Below, piece by piece: positions 1 through 9,237 of a stretch of 64,000 nucleotides of DNA. The stretch comes from Vibrio sp. STUT-A11. GTDB taxonomy: Bacteria > Pseudomonadota > Gammaproteobacteria > Enterobacterales > Vibrionaceae. The translations under genes were made by a program, and so were the position numbers. The stretch lies in NCBI RefSeq assembly GCF_026000435.1, contig NZ_AP026763.1:2728001-2792000 (forward strand), written 5' to 3'. Each line of letters begins with the position of its first letter. The first letter of the stretch is position 1. The notes beneath the pieces were generated by a model. The model was given only the letters and a program-made list of their open reading frames with translations, searched no databases and had not been told where the DNA came from.

Positions 1-1587
1 CTCAAATATCAGCACGTTTGCATCAACGGCCATACCAACGGTTAATACGATACCGGCGATACCCGGTAGCGTCATCGTCGCACCTGGGATCATCGACATC
101 ACGCCAATAATCAGTACCAAGTTCGCCATCAGTGCAATGTTGGCTATCAGACCGAAACCACGGTAGTAAACCAGAGTAAAGATCATTACTGCTACCATGC
201 CCCAGATACATGCCTGAATACCCATATCGATGTTTTGCTGACCCATTGATGGACCAATGGTACGCTCTTCAACAATAGAGATAGGTGCGATAAGTGCACC
301 AGCACGCAGTAGTAGCGCAAGGTTGTGCGCTTCTGCAGCAGAGTCGATACCAGTAATACGGAAGTTACGGCCAAGTGCAGACTGAATCGTCGCCTGGTTG
401 ATGACTTCTTCGTGCTTAGTCAGGATCACTTTGCCTTCAGGCGTCTTACGACCGCTGTCTTTGTACTCTGCAAATACGGTAGCCATCAGCTTACCGATGT
501 TCTTTTTCGAGAACGCAGACATCTTGTTACCACCTTCGCTGTCTAGCGAGATGTTAACTTGAGGACGACCATATTCATCAACACTTGAGCTCGCATCTGT
601 GATGCTTGAACCACCTAAGATAACGCGCTTTTTCAGTACAACAGGACGGCCATCGCGATCCTGTTTGATTTCGCTACCCGCTGGCGCACGACCATTCGCT
701 GCCGCTGATAGATCCGCTTTATCATCAACTTCGCGGAATTCCAGTGTCGCAGTCGCACCCAGAATTTCTTTCGCTCGTGCCGTGTCCTGAACGCCAGGCA
801 GCTCAACCACGATGCGGCTTGCACCTTGACGTTGAACCAATGGCTCAGCAACACCCAATTCGTTTACACGGTTACGTAGAATGGTAATGTTTTGCTCTAC
901 TGCGTAGTTGCGAATCTCTTGCAGACGTTGCTCAGTGAAGGTAGCAACCAATGCAAAACGACCATTAGAATCAGAATCGACAAAGTTCATGTCTGGGTGA
1001 TTCTTTTCTAACGTACTTTTCGCTTCAGCCAGTTGCTCTTCATTACGAAGGAGAACTTCCACCGCTTCTTTACCAGAAGGACGGATAGCTCGGTAACGGA
1101 TCTTGGCGTCACGAAGTTCGCTACGAAACGCTTCTTCTTGCTGACCAACCAGTTTTTCCATGGCCGCATCCATATCCACTTCCATCAAGAAGTGAACACC
1201 ACCACGCAGGTCAAGACCCAGCTTAAGTGGAGACGCGCCAATGGCTTCTAGCCAGTCAGGCGTTGAAGGTGCAAGGTTAAGTGCAACAATTTTGTCATTG
1301 CCAAGCGCTTCGTTGATGACATCACGAGCACTAATCTGAGTATCAGTGTCGCTAAAACGGACAAGAATTGATCCATTCTCTAGAGCAATGGATTTATGAG
1401 AAAGTTGCTCTTTATCAAGAGCATTAGTGACAGTATCCAGCGTTGACATATCTACAGAGGCGCCACGCGCCCCTGTAACTTGAATAGCCGGATCTTCACC
1501 GTAGATATTTGGAAGTGCGTATAGTGCGGCTGCGATGATCGCAAAAAGCACCATTAAGTACTTCCATAATGGGTAACGGTTTAGCAC
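1..1587 (-). CDS. secD: SecD, protein translocase subunit (partial)
   Basis: Inner-membrane subunit of the SecDF-YajC complex, which uses the proton gradient to help pull secreted proteins across the Sec channel. The reading frame starts at a GTG (1587) with N-terminus VLNRYPLWK followed by the first membrane segment. It then runs through the large periplasmic P1 domain and re-enters the membrane region near the window edge (GIAGIVLTVGMAVDANVLIFE). About 529 residues are present; the family is about 615, so the C-terminal membrane segments and the expected secF lie beyond position 1. yajC ends 21 bp upstream on the same strand, as in the usual queA-tgt-yajC-secD-secF order. Confidence 0.96.
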   Translation of the reverse strand, partial: MLNRYPLWKYLMVLFAIIAAALYALPNIYGEDPAIQVTGARGASVDMSTLDTVTNALDKEQLSHKSIALENGSILVRFSDTDTQISARDVINEALGNDKIVALNLAPSTPDWLEAIGASPLKLGLDLRGGVHFLMEVDMDAAMEKLVGQQEEAFRSELRDAKIRYRAIRPSGKEAVEVLLRNEEQLAEAKSTLEKNHPDMNFVDSDSNGRFALVATFTEQRLQEIRNYAVEQNITILRNRVNELGVAEPLVQRQGASRIVVELPGVQDTARAKEILGATATLEFREVDDKADLSAAANGRAPAGSEIKQDRDGRPVVLKKRVILGGSSITDASSSVDEYGRPQVNISLDSEGGNKMSAFSKKNIGKLMATVFAEYKDSGRKTPEGKVILTKHEEVINQATIQSALGRNFRITGIDSAAEAHNLALLLRAGALIAPISIVEERTIGPSMGQQNIDMGIQACIWGMVAVMIFTLVYYRGFGLIANIALMANLVLIIGVMSMIPGATMTLPGIAGIVLTVGMAVDANVLIFE

Positions 1588-1608
1588 AGCGAGGACCCTT
1601 TAGCTGTT

Positions 1609-1938
1609 TTATAGAGACTTAAGCGTACCTTTAGGCAGCACTGCAGTGATGAAGTCTTTTTTGATTACAACTTCATTGTTCGCATTAAGCTCGATTGAAA
1701 TGAAATCATTGTCTTCAGCAATCTTAGTAATTTTACCTACTAGACCACCGCTAGTTAAAACTTCGTCACCTTTGCCCATTGAAGCCATTAGGTTCTTGTG
1801 CTCTTTTACACGCTTGCTTTGTGGGCGGTAAATCATGAAGTAAAAGATCACTGCGAACATGCCAAGCATGATTAGCATTTCAAAACCGCCGCCTGCTGGT
1901 GCGCCTTCTGCTGCTGCGTGAGCCTGAGAAATAAACAT
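1609..1938 (-). CDS. yajC: YajC, Sec translocon accessory subunit
   Basis: Small single-pass inner-membrane partner of SecDF. The 109-residue product has one membrane segment near residues 20-38, followed by the family motif YRPQSKR at the cytoplasmic border and a small soluble beta-rich domain. The length is normal for the family. It lies directly upstream of secD in the same direction. Confidence 0.97.
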   Translation of the reverse strand: MFISQAHAAAEGAPAGGGFEMLIMLGMFAVIFYFMIYRPQSKRVKEHKNLMASMGKGDEVLTSGGLVGKITKIAEDNDFISIELNANNEVVIKKDFITAVLPKGTLKSL

Positions 1939-2067
1939 TGAAACATCCTCATTATATTTTATTGATAATCCAACAAGTTGGGCTTTCGCTGTTGAGATTC
2001 AAGTCTGAAAGTGATTAATAGAGATCACTCTCTCAAAAATAACGTGCGTTAGCCTACTTTATTAGCA

Positions 2068-2096
2068 AAAGCCTCTGGCGACATGCCAAAGGCTTT
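2068..2096 (-). terminator. Hairpin after tgt, possible weak terminator
   Basis: AAAGCCT and AGGCTTT arms enclose a nested TGGC/GCCA pair and are followed by TTTT on the minus strand, a few bases after the tgt stop codon. It may attenuate read-through into yajC rather than end transcription. Confidence 0.5.
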
Positions 2097-2103
2097 AATT
2101 CTT

Positions 2104-3237
2104 TTAAGCTTTGCTTAGTGGTGGCACTTCGCGGTCTCGACGAGCGTAAAACTCTTCTACGAACTCATCGAAACGATCTTCATCAATCGCCTTACGAATA
2201 CTTTCCATCAAACGCTGGTAGTAACGTAGGTTATGGATCGTATTCAAACGCGCACCCAGAATTTCATTACAACGTTCTAAGTGGTGAAGGTACGATTTGC
2301 TGTAATTTTGACAAGTGTAACAGTCACAATGTGGATCTAGCGGTGTTGTATCCGTTTTATGTTTCGCATTACGGATCTTGATCACACCACCAGTCACAAA
2401 TAGGTGACCATTACGTGCATTACGCGTTGGCATTACACAGTCAAACATGTCGATACCGCGGCGTACACCTTCTACCAAATCTTCTGGTTTGCCAACACCC
2501 ATTAAGTAACGAGGTTTGTCTTCTGGCAACTGAGGGCAAGTATGCTCAAGGATACGGTGCATGTCTTCTTTAGGCTCACCGACGGCAAGACCACCAACCG
2601 CATACCCATCAAAACCGATTTCTGTTAAGCCTTTAACTGACACATCGCGCAAGTCTTCGTAAACACCACCCTGAACAATACCGAACAGGTTATTCGGGTT
2701 TTCTAGCTTATCGAAGTGGTCGCGTGAACGTTGAGCCCAACGCAATGACATTTCCATCGATTTTTTCGCTTCGTCGTGTGTCGCTGGATACGGCGTACAC
2801 TCATCGAAGATCATCACGATATCAGAACCCAGGTCTTTTTGGATTTCCATCGACTTTTCTGCGTCCATGAAAATTTTGTCACCGTTTACCGGGTTACGGA
2901 AATGCACCCCTTGTTCAGTAATGGTACGCATTTTACCCAGGCTGAATACCTGGAAACCGCCTGAATCGGTAAGAATAGGACCATGCCAGTTCATGAAGTC
3001 ATGCAGATCACCGTGCATTTTCATCACTTCTTGACCAGGACGTAGCCATAGGTGGAATGTGTTACCTAGCAGGATTTCTGCGCCTGTACCTTTTACTTCT
3101 TCAGGTGTCATACCTTTAACGGTACCGTATGTACCTACTGGCATAAACGCTGGAGTCTGCACAGTGCCACGTTCGAAAGTCAATTGACCACGACGTGCCG
3201 TGCCGTTTTTCTTCTTAAGATCGAATTTTAATTTCAC
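2104..3237 (-). CDS. tgt: tRNA-guanine transglycosylase
   Basis: Exchanges guanine 34 for preQ1 in tRNAs with GUN anticodons (Asp, Asn, His, Tyr), the committed step of queuosine formation on tRNA. The 377-residue protein has the catalytic aspartate in ILTDSGGFQVFS (D91), the second aspartate region FDCVMPTRNARNGHLF, and the zinc ligands CDCYTC plus a downstream His near residues 305-335. Length and motifs match the bacterial enzyme. queA, which acts next in the pathway, lies about 150 bp upstream on the same strand. Confidence 0.98.
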   Translation of the reverse strand: MKLKFDLKKKNGTARRGQLTFERGTVQTPAFMPVGTYGTVKGMTPEEVKGTGAEILLGNTFHLWLRPGQEVMKMHGDLHDFMNWHGPILTDSGGFQVFSLGKMRTITEQGVHFRNPVNGDKIFMDAEKSMEIQKDLGSDIVMIFDECTPYPATHDEAKKSMEMSLRWAQRSRDHFDKLENPNNLFGIVQGGVYEDLRDVSVKGLTEIGFDGYAVGGLAVGEPKEDMHRILEHTCPQLPEDKPRYLMGVGKPEDLVEGVRRGIDMFDCVMPTRNARNGHLFVTGGVIKIRNAKHKTDTTPLDPHCDCYTCQNYSKSYLHHLERCNEILGARLNTIHNLRYYQRLMESIRKAIDEDRFDEFVEEFYARRDREVPPLSKA

Positions 3238-3383
3238 GATGCCTCCGGATGTCAGAGAAACAGTCTGACGATATTTTCGGGGTAATCCCCATTAAGGAGC
3301 GGTCGCCTTTCCTTGCGAGAGATAAAGCAGATATTCCGCTTTATTTCCTAGCCTACTGCTAGCACTCGTAAAGCTATTTTTAA

Positions 3384-4436
3384 CTATGCCGTTTTCTTTT
3401 TGATGAACATTGAGTCGCCGTATGAGAAAAAACGGTATTTATTTTCTACCGCATGCTTATAAGCATTCATGGTGTTGTCATAGCCTGCAAACGCACTCAC
3501 CAACATGATCAAGGTTGATTCTGGCAAGTGGAAATTAGTGATCAGGCAGTCCACCAGTTGGTATTCGTAACCAGGGTAGATAAAAATCTCGGTATCACCA
3601 AAGAATGGAACCAGTTCCGTACCTTTCTTCACAGCATCTTGAGCCGCGCTTTCTAGCGAGCGAACTGACGTCGTACCTACAGCAATGATGCGGCCACCAC
3701 GAGCCTTTGTTGCATGAATAGCATCCACCACTTCTTGCGGTACTTCTACATACTCAGCATGCATGTGGTGATCATTGATATTGTCGACTTTTACTGGCTG
3801 GAATGTGCCCGCGCCAACGTGCAGAGTCACATACGCAAACTCAGCGCCTTTTGCTTTGATTTTTTCTAGTAGAACATCATCAAAGTGAAGACCAGCTGTC
3901 GGAGCCGCGACTGCACCCGGCTTTTGGTTGTATACCGTTTGATAGCGCTCTTTATCAGCGTCTTCATCTGGGCGATCGATGTATGGTGGAAGCGGCATGT
4001 GGCCAATTTCTTCCAGAATCTCCAGAACTGTCTTATCAGAGTTAAATTTCAGTTCAAAAAGTGCGTCATGTCGAGCGACCATTTCAGCGGCGTATTCATC
4101 ATTCTCGCCGACAATAATGGTTGTGCCTGGTTTTGGTGATTTTGAACAGCGAACATGCGCCAAGATGCTCTTCTCATCCAACATACGTTCCACCAGAATC
4201 TCTAGCTTACCGCCAGATTCTTTGCGGCCAAACATACGTGCAGGAATAACGCGGGTATTATTGAAAACCACTAGGTCACCCGGTTGAACTTGCTCCAACA
4301 CATCGGTAAATGTGCCATCAGCAATCTCACCAGTGTTACCGTCCATTTGCAGTAGTCGGCTGGCAGTACGCTCTGGCTGTGGGTAGCGAGCGATAAGTTC
4401 ATCTGGAAGGTCGAAATGGAAATCTGATACTTGCAT
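3384..4436 (-). CDS. queA: S-adenosylmethionine:tRNA ribosyltransferase-isomerase
   Basis: Transfers and isomerises the ribosyl group of S-adenosylmethionine onto preQ1-tRNA to give epoxyqueuosine. The 350-residue frame begins MQVSDFHFDLPDELIARYP and contains the family motifs FNNTRVIPARMFG, AAPTAGLHF and LITNFHLPESTLIMLVSAF. It heads the queA-tgt-yajC-secD set. Confidence 0.98.
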   Translation of the reverse strand: MQVSDFHFDLPDELIARYPQPERTASRLLQMDGNTGEIADGTFTDVLEQVQPGDLVVFNNTRVIPARMFGRKESGGKLEILVERMLDEKSILAHVRCSKSPKPGTTIIVGENDEYAAEMVARHDALFELKFNSDKTVLEILEEIGHMPLPPYIDRPDEDADKERYQTVYNQKPGAVAAPTAGLHFDDVLLEKIKAKGAEFAYVTLHVGAGTFQPVKVDNINDHHMHAEYVEVPQEVVDAIHATKARGGRIIAVGTTSVRSLESAAQDAVKKGTELVPFFGDTEIFIYPGYEYQLVDCLITNFHLPESTLIMLVSAFAGYDNTMNAYKHAVENKYRFFSYGDSMFIKKKTA

Positions 4437-4617
4437 GTTACTTGTCTTATATATTGGTCAAATCACGTCAAAGACGACGATAAAATTGCGACGAGTTTTT
4501 CGCAGCAGACTAGTATATGGTTAGATGCTGCAATAGCAAGTGAATCCCCAGAATATCGCTGTAAAAGCTGCCTTAAAGAGTGTAATAAACAGTGAAATTA
4601 GAAGGTATTCCGGCAAT

Positions 4618-4646
4618 AAAAAAGCAGCGTTCATCGCTGCTTTTTT
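4618..4646 (-). terminator. Intrinsic terminator (either strand)
   Basis: Twelve-base perfect arms (AAAAAAGCAGCG / CGCTGCTTTTTT) around a 5-nt loop. It ends the small minus-strand gene whose stop codon lies 13 bp away. Confidence 0.85.
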
Positions 4647-4658
4647 ACGTTAGCTTTA

Positions 4659-4826
4659 TTAACGAGCCTTTTGTATCTGTTGTCTGCGCCAAGCTAGCAG
4701 CCCCAACAAGGATAAGACGCCAAAGTTGAGACTACCACCGCCGTCACTCGAGTCTCTGAAGTTACAATTATTAGTCGCACAGAAACCAGCCAATAAAAGT
4801 GATAAAATTATAGATAATTCGTCCAT
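4659..4826 (-). CDS. Small GlyGly-CTERM-like protein (55 aa)
   Basis: This short frame translates to 55 residues. It starts MDELSIILSLLLAGFC (hydrophobic), passes through a polar stretch with Cys16 and Cys21 (CATNNC), and ends DGGGSLNFGVLSLLGLLAWR followed by RQQIQKAR. The tail, with glycines/serine, then a hydrophobic helix rich in Leu/Gly, then a basic cluster, is the layout of GlyGly-CTERM sorting signals, which rhombosortase cleaves for type II-secreted surface proteins in Vibrio. An in-frame stop lies two codons before the ATG and a strong terminator follows the stop. There is almost no passenger between the N-terminal segment and the tail, so it may be a remnant of a larger substrate or a tiny surface peptide. 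The ribosome-binding site is weak. Confidence 0.6.
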   Translation of the reverse strand: MDELSIILSLLLAGFCATNNCNFRDSSDGGGSLNFGVLSLLGLLAWRRQQIQKAR

Positions 4827-4949
4827 TACTTAGCCCAAATATGATGTTGTTTCATCGTTCTATTTAATTGATAAAAAACGGGGTGGCTCTCAGATATACA
4901 GCAAAATATTCTCTATATTTAAGTAAGGACAATGCTGCTGGAGGTTTCT

Positions 4950-5408
4950 ATGATCAAGGTTGAAGACATGATGACTCGCCACCCTCATACCCTGTCGAAA
5001 GCGCATACCCTGCGTGACGCAAAAGAGATGATGGAAGCGCTTGATATTCGACACATTCCGGTTGTTGATGCCAATACACATTTACAAGGTTTGGTAACTC
5101 AACGCGATATTCTTGCGGCTCAAGAATCTAGTTTACACCCGGATCAGGCTGAACAATCTTTTACCCTCGATACCTGTCTCGAAAAAATGATGCATACCAA
5201 CATTATGACAGCAGAACCGCGAGCTGGATTGAAAGAAAGTGCCATCTATATGCAAAAGCATAAAGTTGGCTGTTTACCTGTGGTCAATAAAGGACGATTA
5301 GTCGGCATTATCACAGACAGTGACTTTGTGACCATTGCGATTAACTTGCTTGAGCTACAAGAGGAAGTTGAACCGGAAGAGATCGAGCCAGACGAAGAAA
5401 CACAGTAA
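4950..5408 (+). CDS. CBS-domain protein
   Basis: A 152-residue protein made of two CBS motifs in tandem (about residues 1-60 and 75-140), a fold that usually binds adenosyl ligands and regulates partners. Repeated segments such as IRHIPVVDANTHLQGLVTQRDI and VGCLPVVNKGRLVGIITDSDF mark the two CBS units. An acidic tail (EEVEPEEIEPDEE) follows. The start at 4950 is chosen over an earlier in-frame ATG (4932) because GGAGG at 4940-4944 is correctly spaced. No catalytic domain is attached and the regulated partner is unknown. Confidence 0.9.
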   Translation: MIKVEDMMTRHPHTLSKAHTLRDAKEMMEALDIRHIPVVDANTHLQGLVTQRDILAAQESSLHPDQAEQSFTLDTCLEKMMHTNIMTAEPRAGLKESAIYMQKHKVGCLPVVNKGRLVGIITDSDFVTIAINLLELQEEVEPEEIEPDEETQ

Positions 5409-5460
5409 CAATCGCGTGATGTCTGAGTTAATCAGAGTTTGAGAATCGAGCCTTCTACAG

Positions 5461-5490
5461 AAAGAAAAAAGAGCGGCAATAATGCCGCTC
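5461..5490 (-). terminator. Terminator of aceA
   Basis: GAGCGGCA/TGCCGCTC stem followed on the minus strand by a six-T run. Confidence 0.85.
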
Positions 5491-5558
5491 AATATGCCAC
5501 TACTGGCGTCGTTTTGGGAAATCGAAATTTTGCCTAACTAAGAAATTTGCCTAGCCAA

Positions 5559-6869
5559 TTAGAATTGGTCTTCTTCAGTCGAACCCGTTAGTGCCGTAAC
5601 CGATGAGTTACCACCTTGGATCGTATTGGTCATTCTGTCGAAGTAACCTGTACCAACTTCTTGCTGGTGCGCTACGAATGTGTAACCTTTTTCTGCCGCT
5701 TGGAACTCTGGGCGCTGTACTTTCTCAACGTAGTGACGCATACCTTCACCTTGAGCATAAGCGTGTGCCAGTTCAAACATGTTGAACCACATGTTGTGGA
5801 TACCCGCTAGAGTAATGAACTGGTACTTGTAGCCCATGTTTGCAAGCTCTTGCTGGAATTTAGCAATGGTTTCTGCATCTAGGTTTTTCTCCCAGTTGAA
5901 CGATGGAGAACAGTTGTATGCTAGTAGCTGATCTGGGTACTCAGCGTGAATCGCTTCTGCAAACTTACGCGCTTCTTCCAGACAAGGTGTTGCTGTTTCA
6001 CACCAGATCAAATCTGCGTATGGTGCGTAAGCCAGACCGCGAGAGATTGCTTGGTCGATACCAGCACGTACACGGTAGAAACCTTCAGCAGTACGCTCGC
6101 CTTCGATAAAGTCTTTATCGTATGGGTCGCAATCCGACGTTAGCAAGTCTGCTGCGTTCGCATCAGTACGTGCGATAACAAGCGTTGTTGTGCCCGCGAC
6201 GTCGGCGGCCAGACGAGCTGCAACCAGTTTTTGTACCGCTTCTTGAGTCGGAACCAGTACTTTACCGCCCATATGACCACACTTCTTAACTGAAGCTAGC
6301 TGGTCTTCGAAGTGAACGCCCGCAGCACCCGCTTCAATCATAGACTTCATCAGCTCGTAAGCGTTTAGTACGCCACCAAAGCCTGCTTCCGCATCCGCCA
6401 CGATAGGTAGGAAGTAGTCGATACCACCTTCATCCTCTGGAGACTTGCCACCTGCCCACTGGATTTGGTCAGCACGACGGAAAGAGTTATTGATACGCTT
6501 AACAACAGAAGGGACAGAGTCTACTGGGTATAGCGATTGGTCTGGGTACATTGTTGATGCCGTGTTGTTATCTGCAGCAACCTGCCAACCAGAAAGGTAA
6601 ATCGCTTCGATACCCGCTTTCGCTTGTTGTACCGCCTGGCCGCCAGTTAGCGCACCCAGACAGTTAACGTAACCTTTTTTCGCGCTACCGTTGACCAGTG
6701 ACCACAATTTGTCTGCACCACGCTGTGCAATTGTGTTTGCAGGCACCATAGAGCCACGAAGTTCAACGACTTCTTCAGCAGTGTAAGTACGTTTCACGTT
6801 ATTCCAGCGTGGATTGGTTGCCCAGTCTTTTTCTAGAGCTTCAATTTGTTGGCGGCGAGTTAATGTCAT
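5559..6869 (-). CDS. aceA: Isocitrate lyase
   Basis: Splits isocitrate into glyoxylate and succinate, the first step of the glyoxylate shunt for growth on acetate or fatty acids. The 436-residue protein carries the KKCGHMGGK signature with the catalytic cysteine and the metal-binding YCSPSFNW region (as YNCSPSFNW). The start MTLTRRQQIEALEKDW at 6869 follows AGAGGG at good spacing; an upstream in-frame extension to 6953 lacks family similarity. The gene lies downstream of malate synthase on the same strand. Confidence 0.98.
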   Translation of the reverse strand: MTLTRRQQIEALEKDWATNPRWNNVKRTYTAEEVVELRGSMVPANTIAQRGADKLWSLVNGSAKKGYVNCLGALTGGQAVQQAKAGIEAIYLSGWQVAADNNTASTMYPDQSLYPVDSVPSVVKRINNSFRRADQIQWAGGKSPEDEGGIDYFLPIVADAEAGFGGVLNAYELMKSMIEAGAAGVHFEDQLASVKKCGHMGGKVLVPTQEAVQKLVAARLAADVAGTTTLVIARTDANAADLLTSDCDPYDKDFIEGERTAEGFYRVRAGIDQAISRGLAYAPYADLIWCETATPCLEEARKFAEAIHAEYPDQLLAYNCSPSFNWEKNLDAETIAKFQQELANMGYKYQFITLAGIHNMWFNMFELAHAYAQGEGMRHYVEKVQRPEFQAAEKGYTFVAHQQEVGTGYFDRMTNTIQGGNSSVTALTGSTEEDQF

Positions 6870-7002
6870 TGGTCTATCCCTCTTTATAATTTGCACTTTT
6901 TGTATGCGCGTTGAGTTCTCGTTCTCAGGCAGTACATCCCTCTCTGCCTTCAAAGCTTTTCACGTTATTGGTTATGTGTTTGTTTTCTGTATATTGGTAT
7001 TC

Positions 7003-8637
7003 TTAATCCAGATAATCGTAACCTGGAATGGTTAAGAAGTTCGTTAGCTCATCACTGGTTGTCAGCTTCGCCATCAATTGCGCAGCTTCCTCAAAGCGAC
7101 CTGCTTGATAACGCTCTTCTCCGATTTCTTGTTTCACGACTTCTACTTCTTGTTTCAAGTAGGATTCAAACAGTTCTTTTGTCACTTTTTGACCGTTATC
7201 CAGCGATTTACCATGTTGAATCCATTGCCAGATTGAAGCGCGAGAAATCTCTGCGGTAGCGGCATCTTCCATCAGGCCGTAGATTGGCACACAACCATTG
7301 CCAGAAATCCAGGCTTCGATGTACTGCAGCGCAACACGGATGTTATGACGCATGCCTTGTTCTGTACGCTCGCCTTCACAAGGCTCAAGCAACTCAGCAG
7401 CAGTGATAGGTGCATCTTCAGAGCGGCTGACTTCCAGCTGATTTGAACGCTCACCAAGGATATTGCTGAATACTTCCATGGCAGTATCTGCCAGACCTGG
7501 GTGGGCAACCCATGTGCCGTCATGACCATTGTTCGCTTCTAAAGACTTATCATTATGAATCTTGTCCAGAACCTTCTGATTCTCTTCTTGGTCTTTTGCA
7601 GGGATGAAGGCTGCCATGCCCCCCATCGCAAAAGCTCCACGCTTATGACAAGTACGTACCAGTAGTCGTGAGTAAGCATTTAGGAATGGCTTATCCATAG
7701 TCACAACCTGACGGTCTGGTAATACGCGATCTGGGTGGTTCTTTAATGTCTTGATGTAGCTAAAGATGTAATCCCAGCGACCACAGTTCAGACCGACGAT
7801 ATGCTCTTTAAGTGAGAAAAGAATCTCATCCATTTCGAATACAGCAGGTAGTGTCTCGATAAGCACAGTCGCTTTGATCGTGCCCGTATCAAGACCAAAG
7901 TATTCTTCTGTGAAATGGAACACTTCACTCCACCACTTCGCTTCGTGATGAGATTGCAGCTTAGGAATGTAGAAATAAGGGCCGCTGCCTTTTTGCAGTA
8001 GCGCTTTGTAGTTGTTGTAGAAGTACAAAGCGAAATCAAATAGTGCGCCTGGAATGATCTGACCGTGCCACGTAACGTGTTTTTCTTTTAAATGAAGGCC
8101 GCGTACACGGCAGATCAACACCGCTGGGTCGTCTGCCAGCTCATAATGCTTACCGTTGCCAGGGTTGGTGTAACTGATGGTGCCATTCACGGCATCACGC
8201 AGGTTCACCTGACCATCCAATACCTTGGTCCAGGCTGGAGACATCGAGTCTTCGAAATCTGCCATAAACACCTTTACGTTCGCATTCAGCGCGTTAATCA
8301 CCATTTTACGATCCGTTGGACCTGTAATTTCCACTCGGCGATCTTGCAGATCTTGTGGAATCCCTAGGATCTTCCAGCTTCCTTCACGGATGTCCTGTGT
8401 TTCTGGCAAAAAGTCAGGTAGTTCGCCGGCATCGATGCGTGCTTGTTTTTCTTCTCGAGCTTGCAGCAGTTGTTCTACACGTCCGGCATATTTTTCACAA
8501 AGCAGTGATAAGAAGGTTTGGGCCTCTGAAGGGAAAATTGCCTGATGTTCCGGAGCAAGTGCACCAGTAACCTCAAGCATGCCTTGGGTCTGCTTCGTTG
8601 GTTGTGTTTTTTGTTCTGTCTGAGCAAGCATAATCAT
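7003..8637 (-). CDS. aceB: Malate synthase A
   Basis: Condenses glyoxylate with acetyl-CoA to malate, completing the glyoxylate shunt begun by AceA. The product is about 544 residues, in the range of the A isoform, with motifs such as FMADFEDSMSPAW, LIETLPAVFEMDEILFSL and GLNCGRWDYIFSYIK that line the glyoxylate/Mg site. Two ATGs compete: 8637 is only 3 bp from the AAGGA motif, so 8631 (MLAQTEQK, 542 aa) may be the true start. It precedes aceA in an apparent aceBA operon; no aceK is seen. Confidence 0.97.
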   Translation of the reverse strand: MIMLAQTEQKTQPTKQTQGMLEVTGALAPEHQAIFPSEAQTFLSLLCEKYAGRVEQLLQAREEKQARIDAGELPDFLPETQDIREGSWKILGIPQDLQDRRVEITGPTDRKMVINALNANVKVFMADFEDSMSPAWTKVLDGQVNLRDAVNGTISYTNPGNGKHYELADDPAVLICRVRGLHLKEKHVTWHGQIIPGALFDFALYFYNNYKALLQKGSGPYFYIPKLQSHHEAKWWSEVFHFTEEYFGLDTGTIKATVLIETLPAVFEMDEILFSLKEHIVGLNCGRWDYIFSYIKTLKNHPDRVLPDRQVVTMDKPFLNAYSRLLVRTCHKRGAFAMGGMAAFIPAKDQEENQKVLDKIHNDKSLEANNGHDGTWVAHPGLADTAMEVFSNILGERSNQLEVSRSEDAPITAAELLEPCEGERTEQGMRHNIRVALQYIEAWISGNGCVPIYGLMEDAATAEISRASIWQWIQHGKSLDNGQKVTKELFESYLKQEVEVVKQEIGEERYQAGRFEEAAQLMAKLTTSDELTNFLTIPGYDYLD

Positions 8638-9172
8638 TCATCCTTAACGTGCTTTATCAATCTTGGGCAGTCAGCGAAAAGCTACATTTGTAAGTTACGA
8701 ACAACAAACTACATCCTGAATATTTGTGTTCATCTCTTGAGGCCGTGTCTAGAGATTGCGTAAAAAAGAGTGCGTTTGCAATCTAGACATAAGTCTTACC
8801 GGCCGTTAAATAAGCTATATCAACAAAGGGGTTAGAGGAACCCCCAAGGTAAACAAAAGTTGAAATTCGAAGTTTTATTCGGCGCGGATCAAACGGTTGA
8901 TTTTTGATGGTGTTTTGTAAGTTATTACGTAATTAAATTACATGGTTTTTTTGATACAAATGTCATTTCAAACAGGTGTATGAATAGTTTGGTAGGGAGG
9001 AGATCCTTGTATTCACAAGGGAGGGCGCTAAGAATTCAAACAAAGATTAAACACTATGCATAAGTAGATGTGTAAAATTAACATTGTAAAATTTCACTAT
9101 TTTATGAAATCTTCATCAAAGAAAAGCTGTAAAATTTTACAAGTCAAAGTTTACGAACAGAATAAAATGCTA
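8638..9172. promoter_or_regulatory. Upstream region of aceB with TGTAAAATT repeats
   Basis: About 535 bp without a gene. It holds a perfect 14-bp palindrome TGTAAAATTTTACA at 9128-9141 and two further TGTAAAATT copies near 9071 and 9085. The spacing does not match the TyrR box (six-base spacer) and only loosely resembles HexR sites. A GGGG/CCCC hairpin lies near 8827-8846. The sequence identifies no regulator. Confidence 0.35.
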
Positions 9173-9200
9173 AAAAGCACACCATTTACAGTGTGCTTTT
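9173..9200 (-). terminator. Terminator of oxyR2
   Basis: AAAAGCACAC/GTGTGCTTTT perfect stem with an 8-nt loop and a T-run on the minus strand, just after the oxyR2 stop. Confidence 0.85.
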
Positions 9201-9237
9201 AGAAGAGTAACAGGGTGGATTAGGCTAATACTAATAG

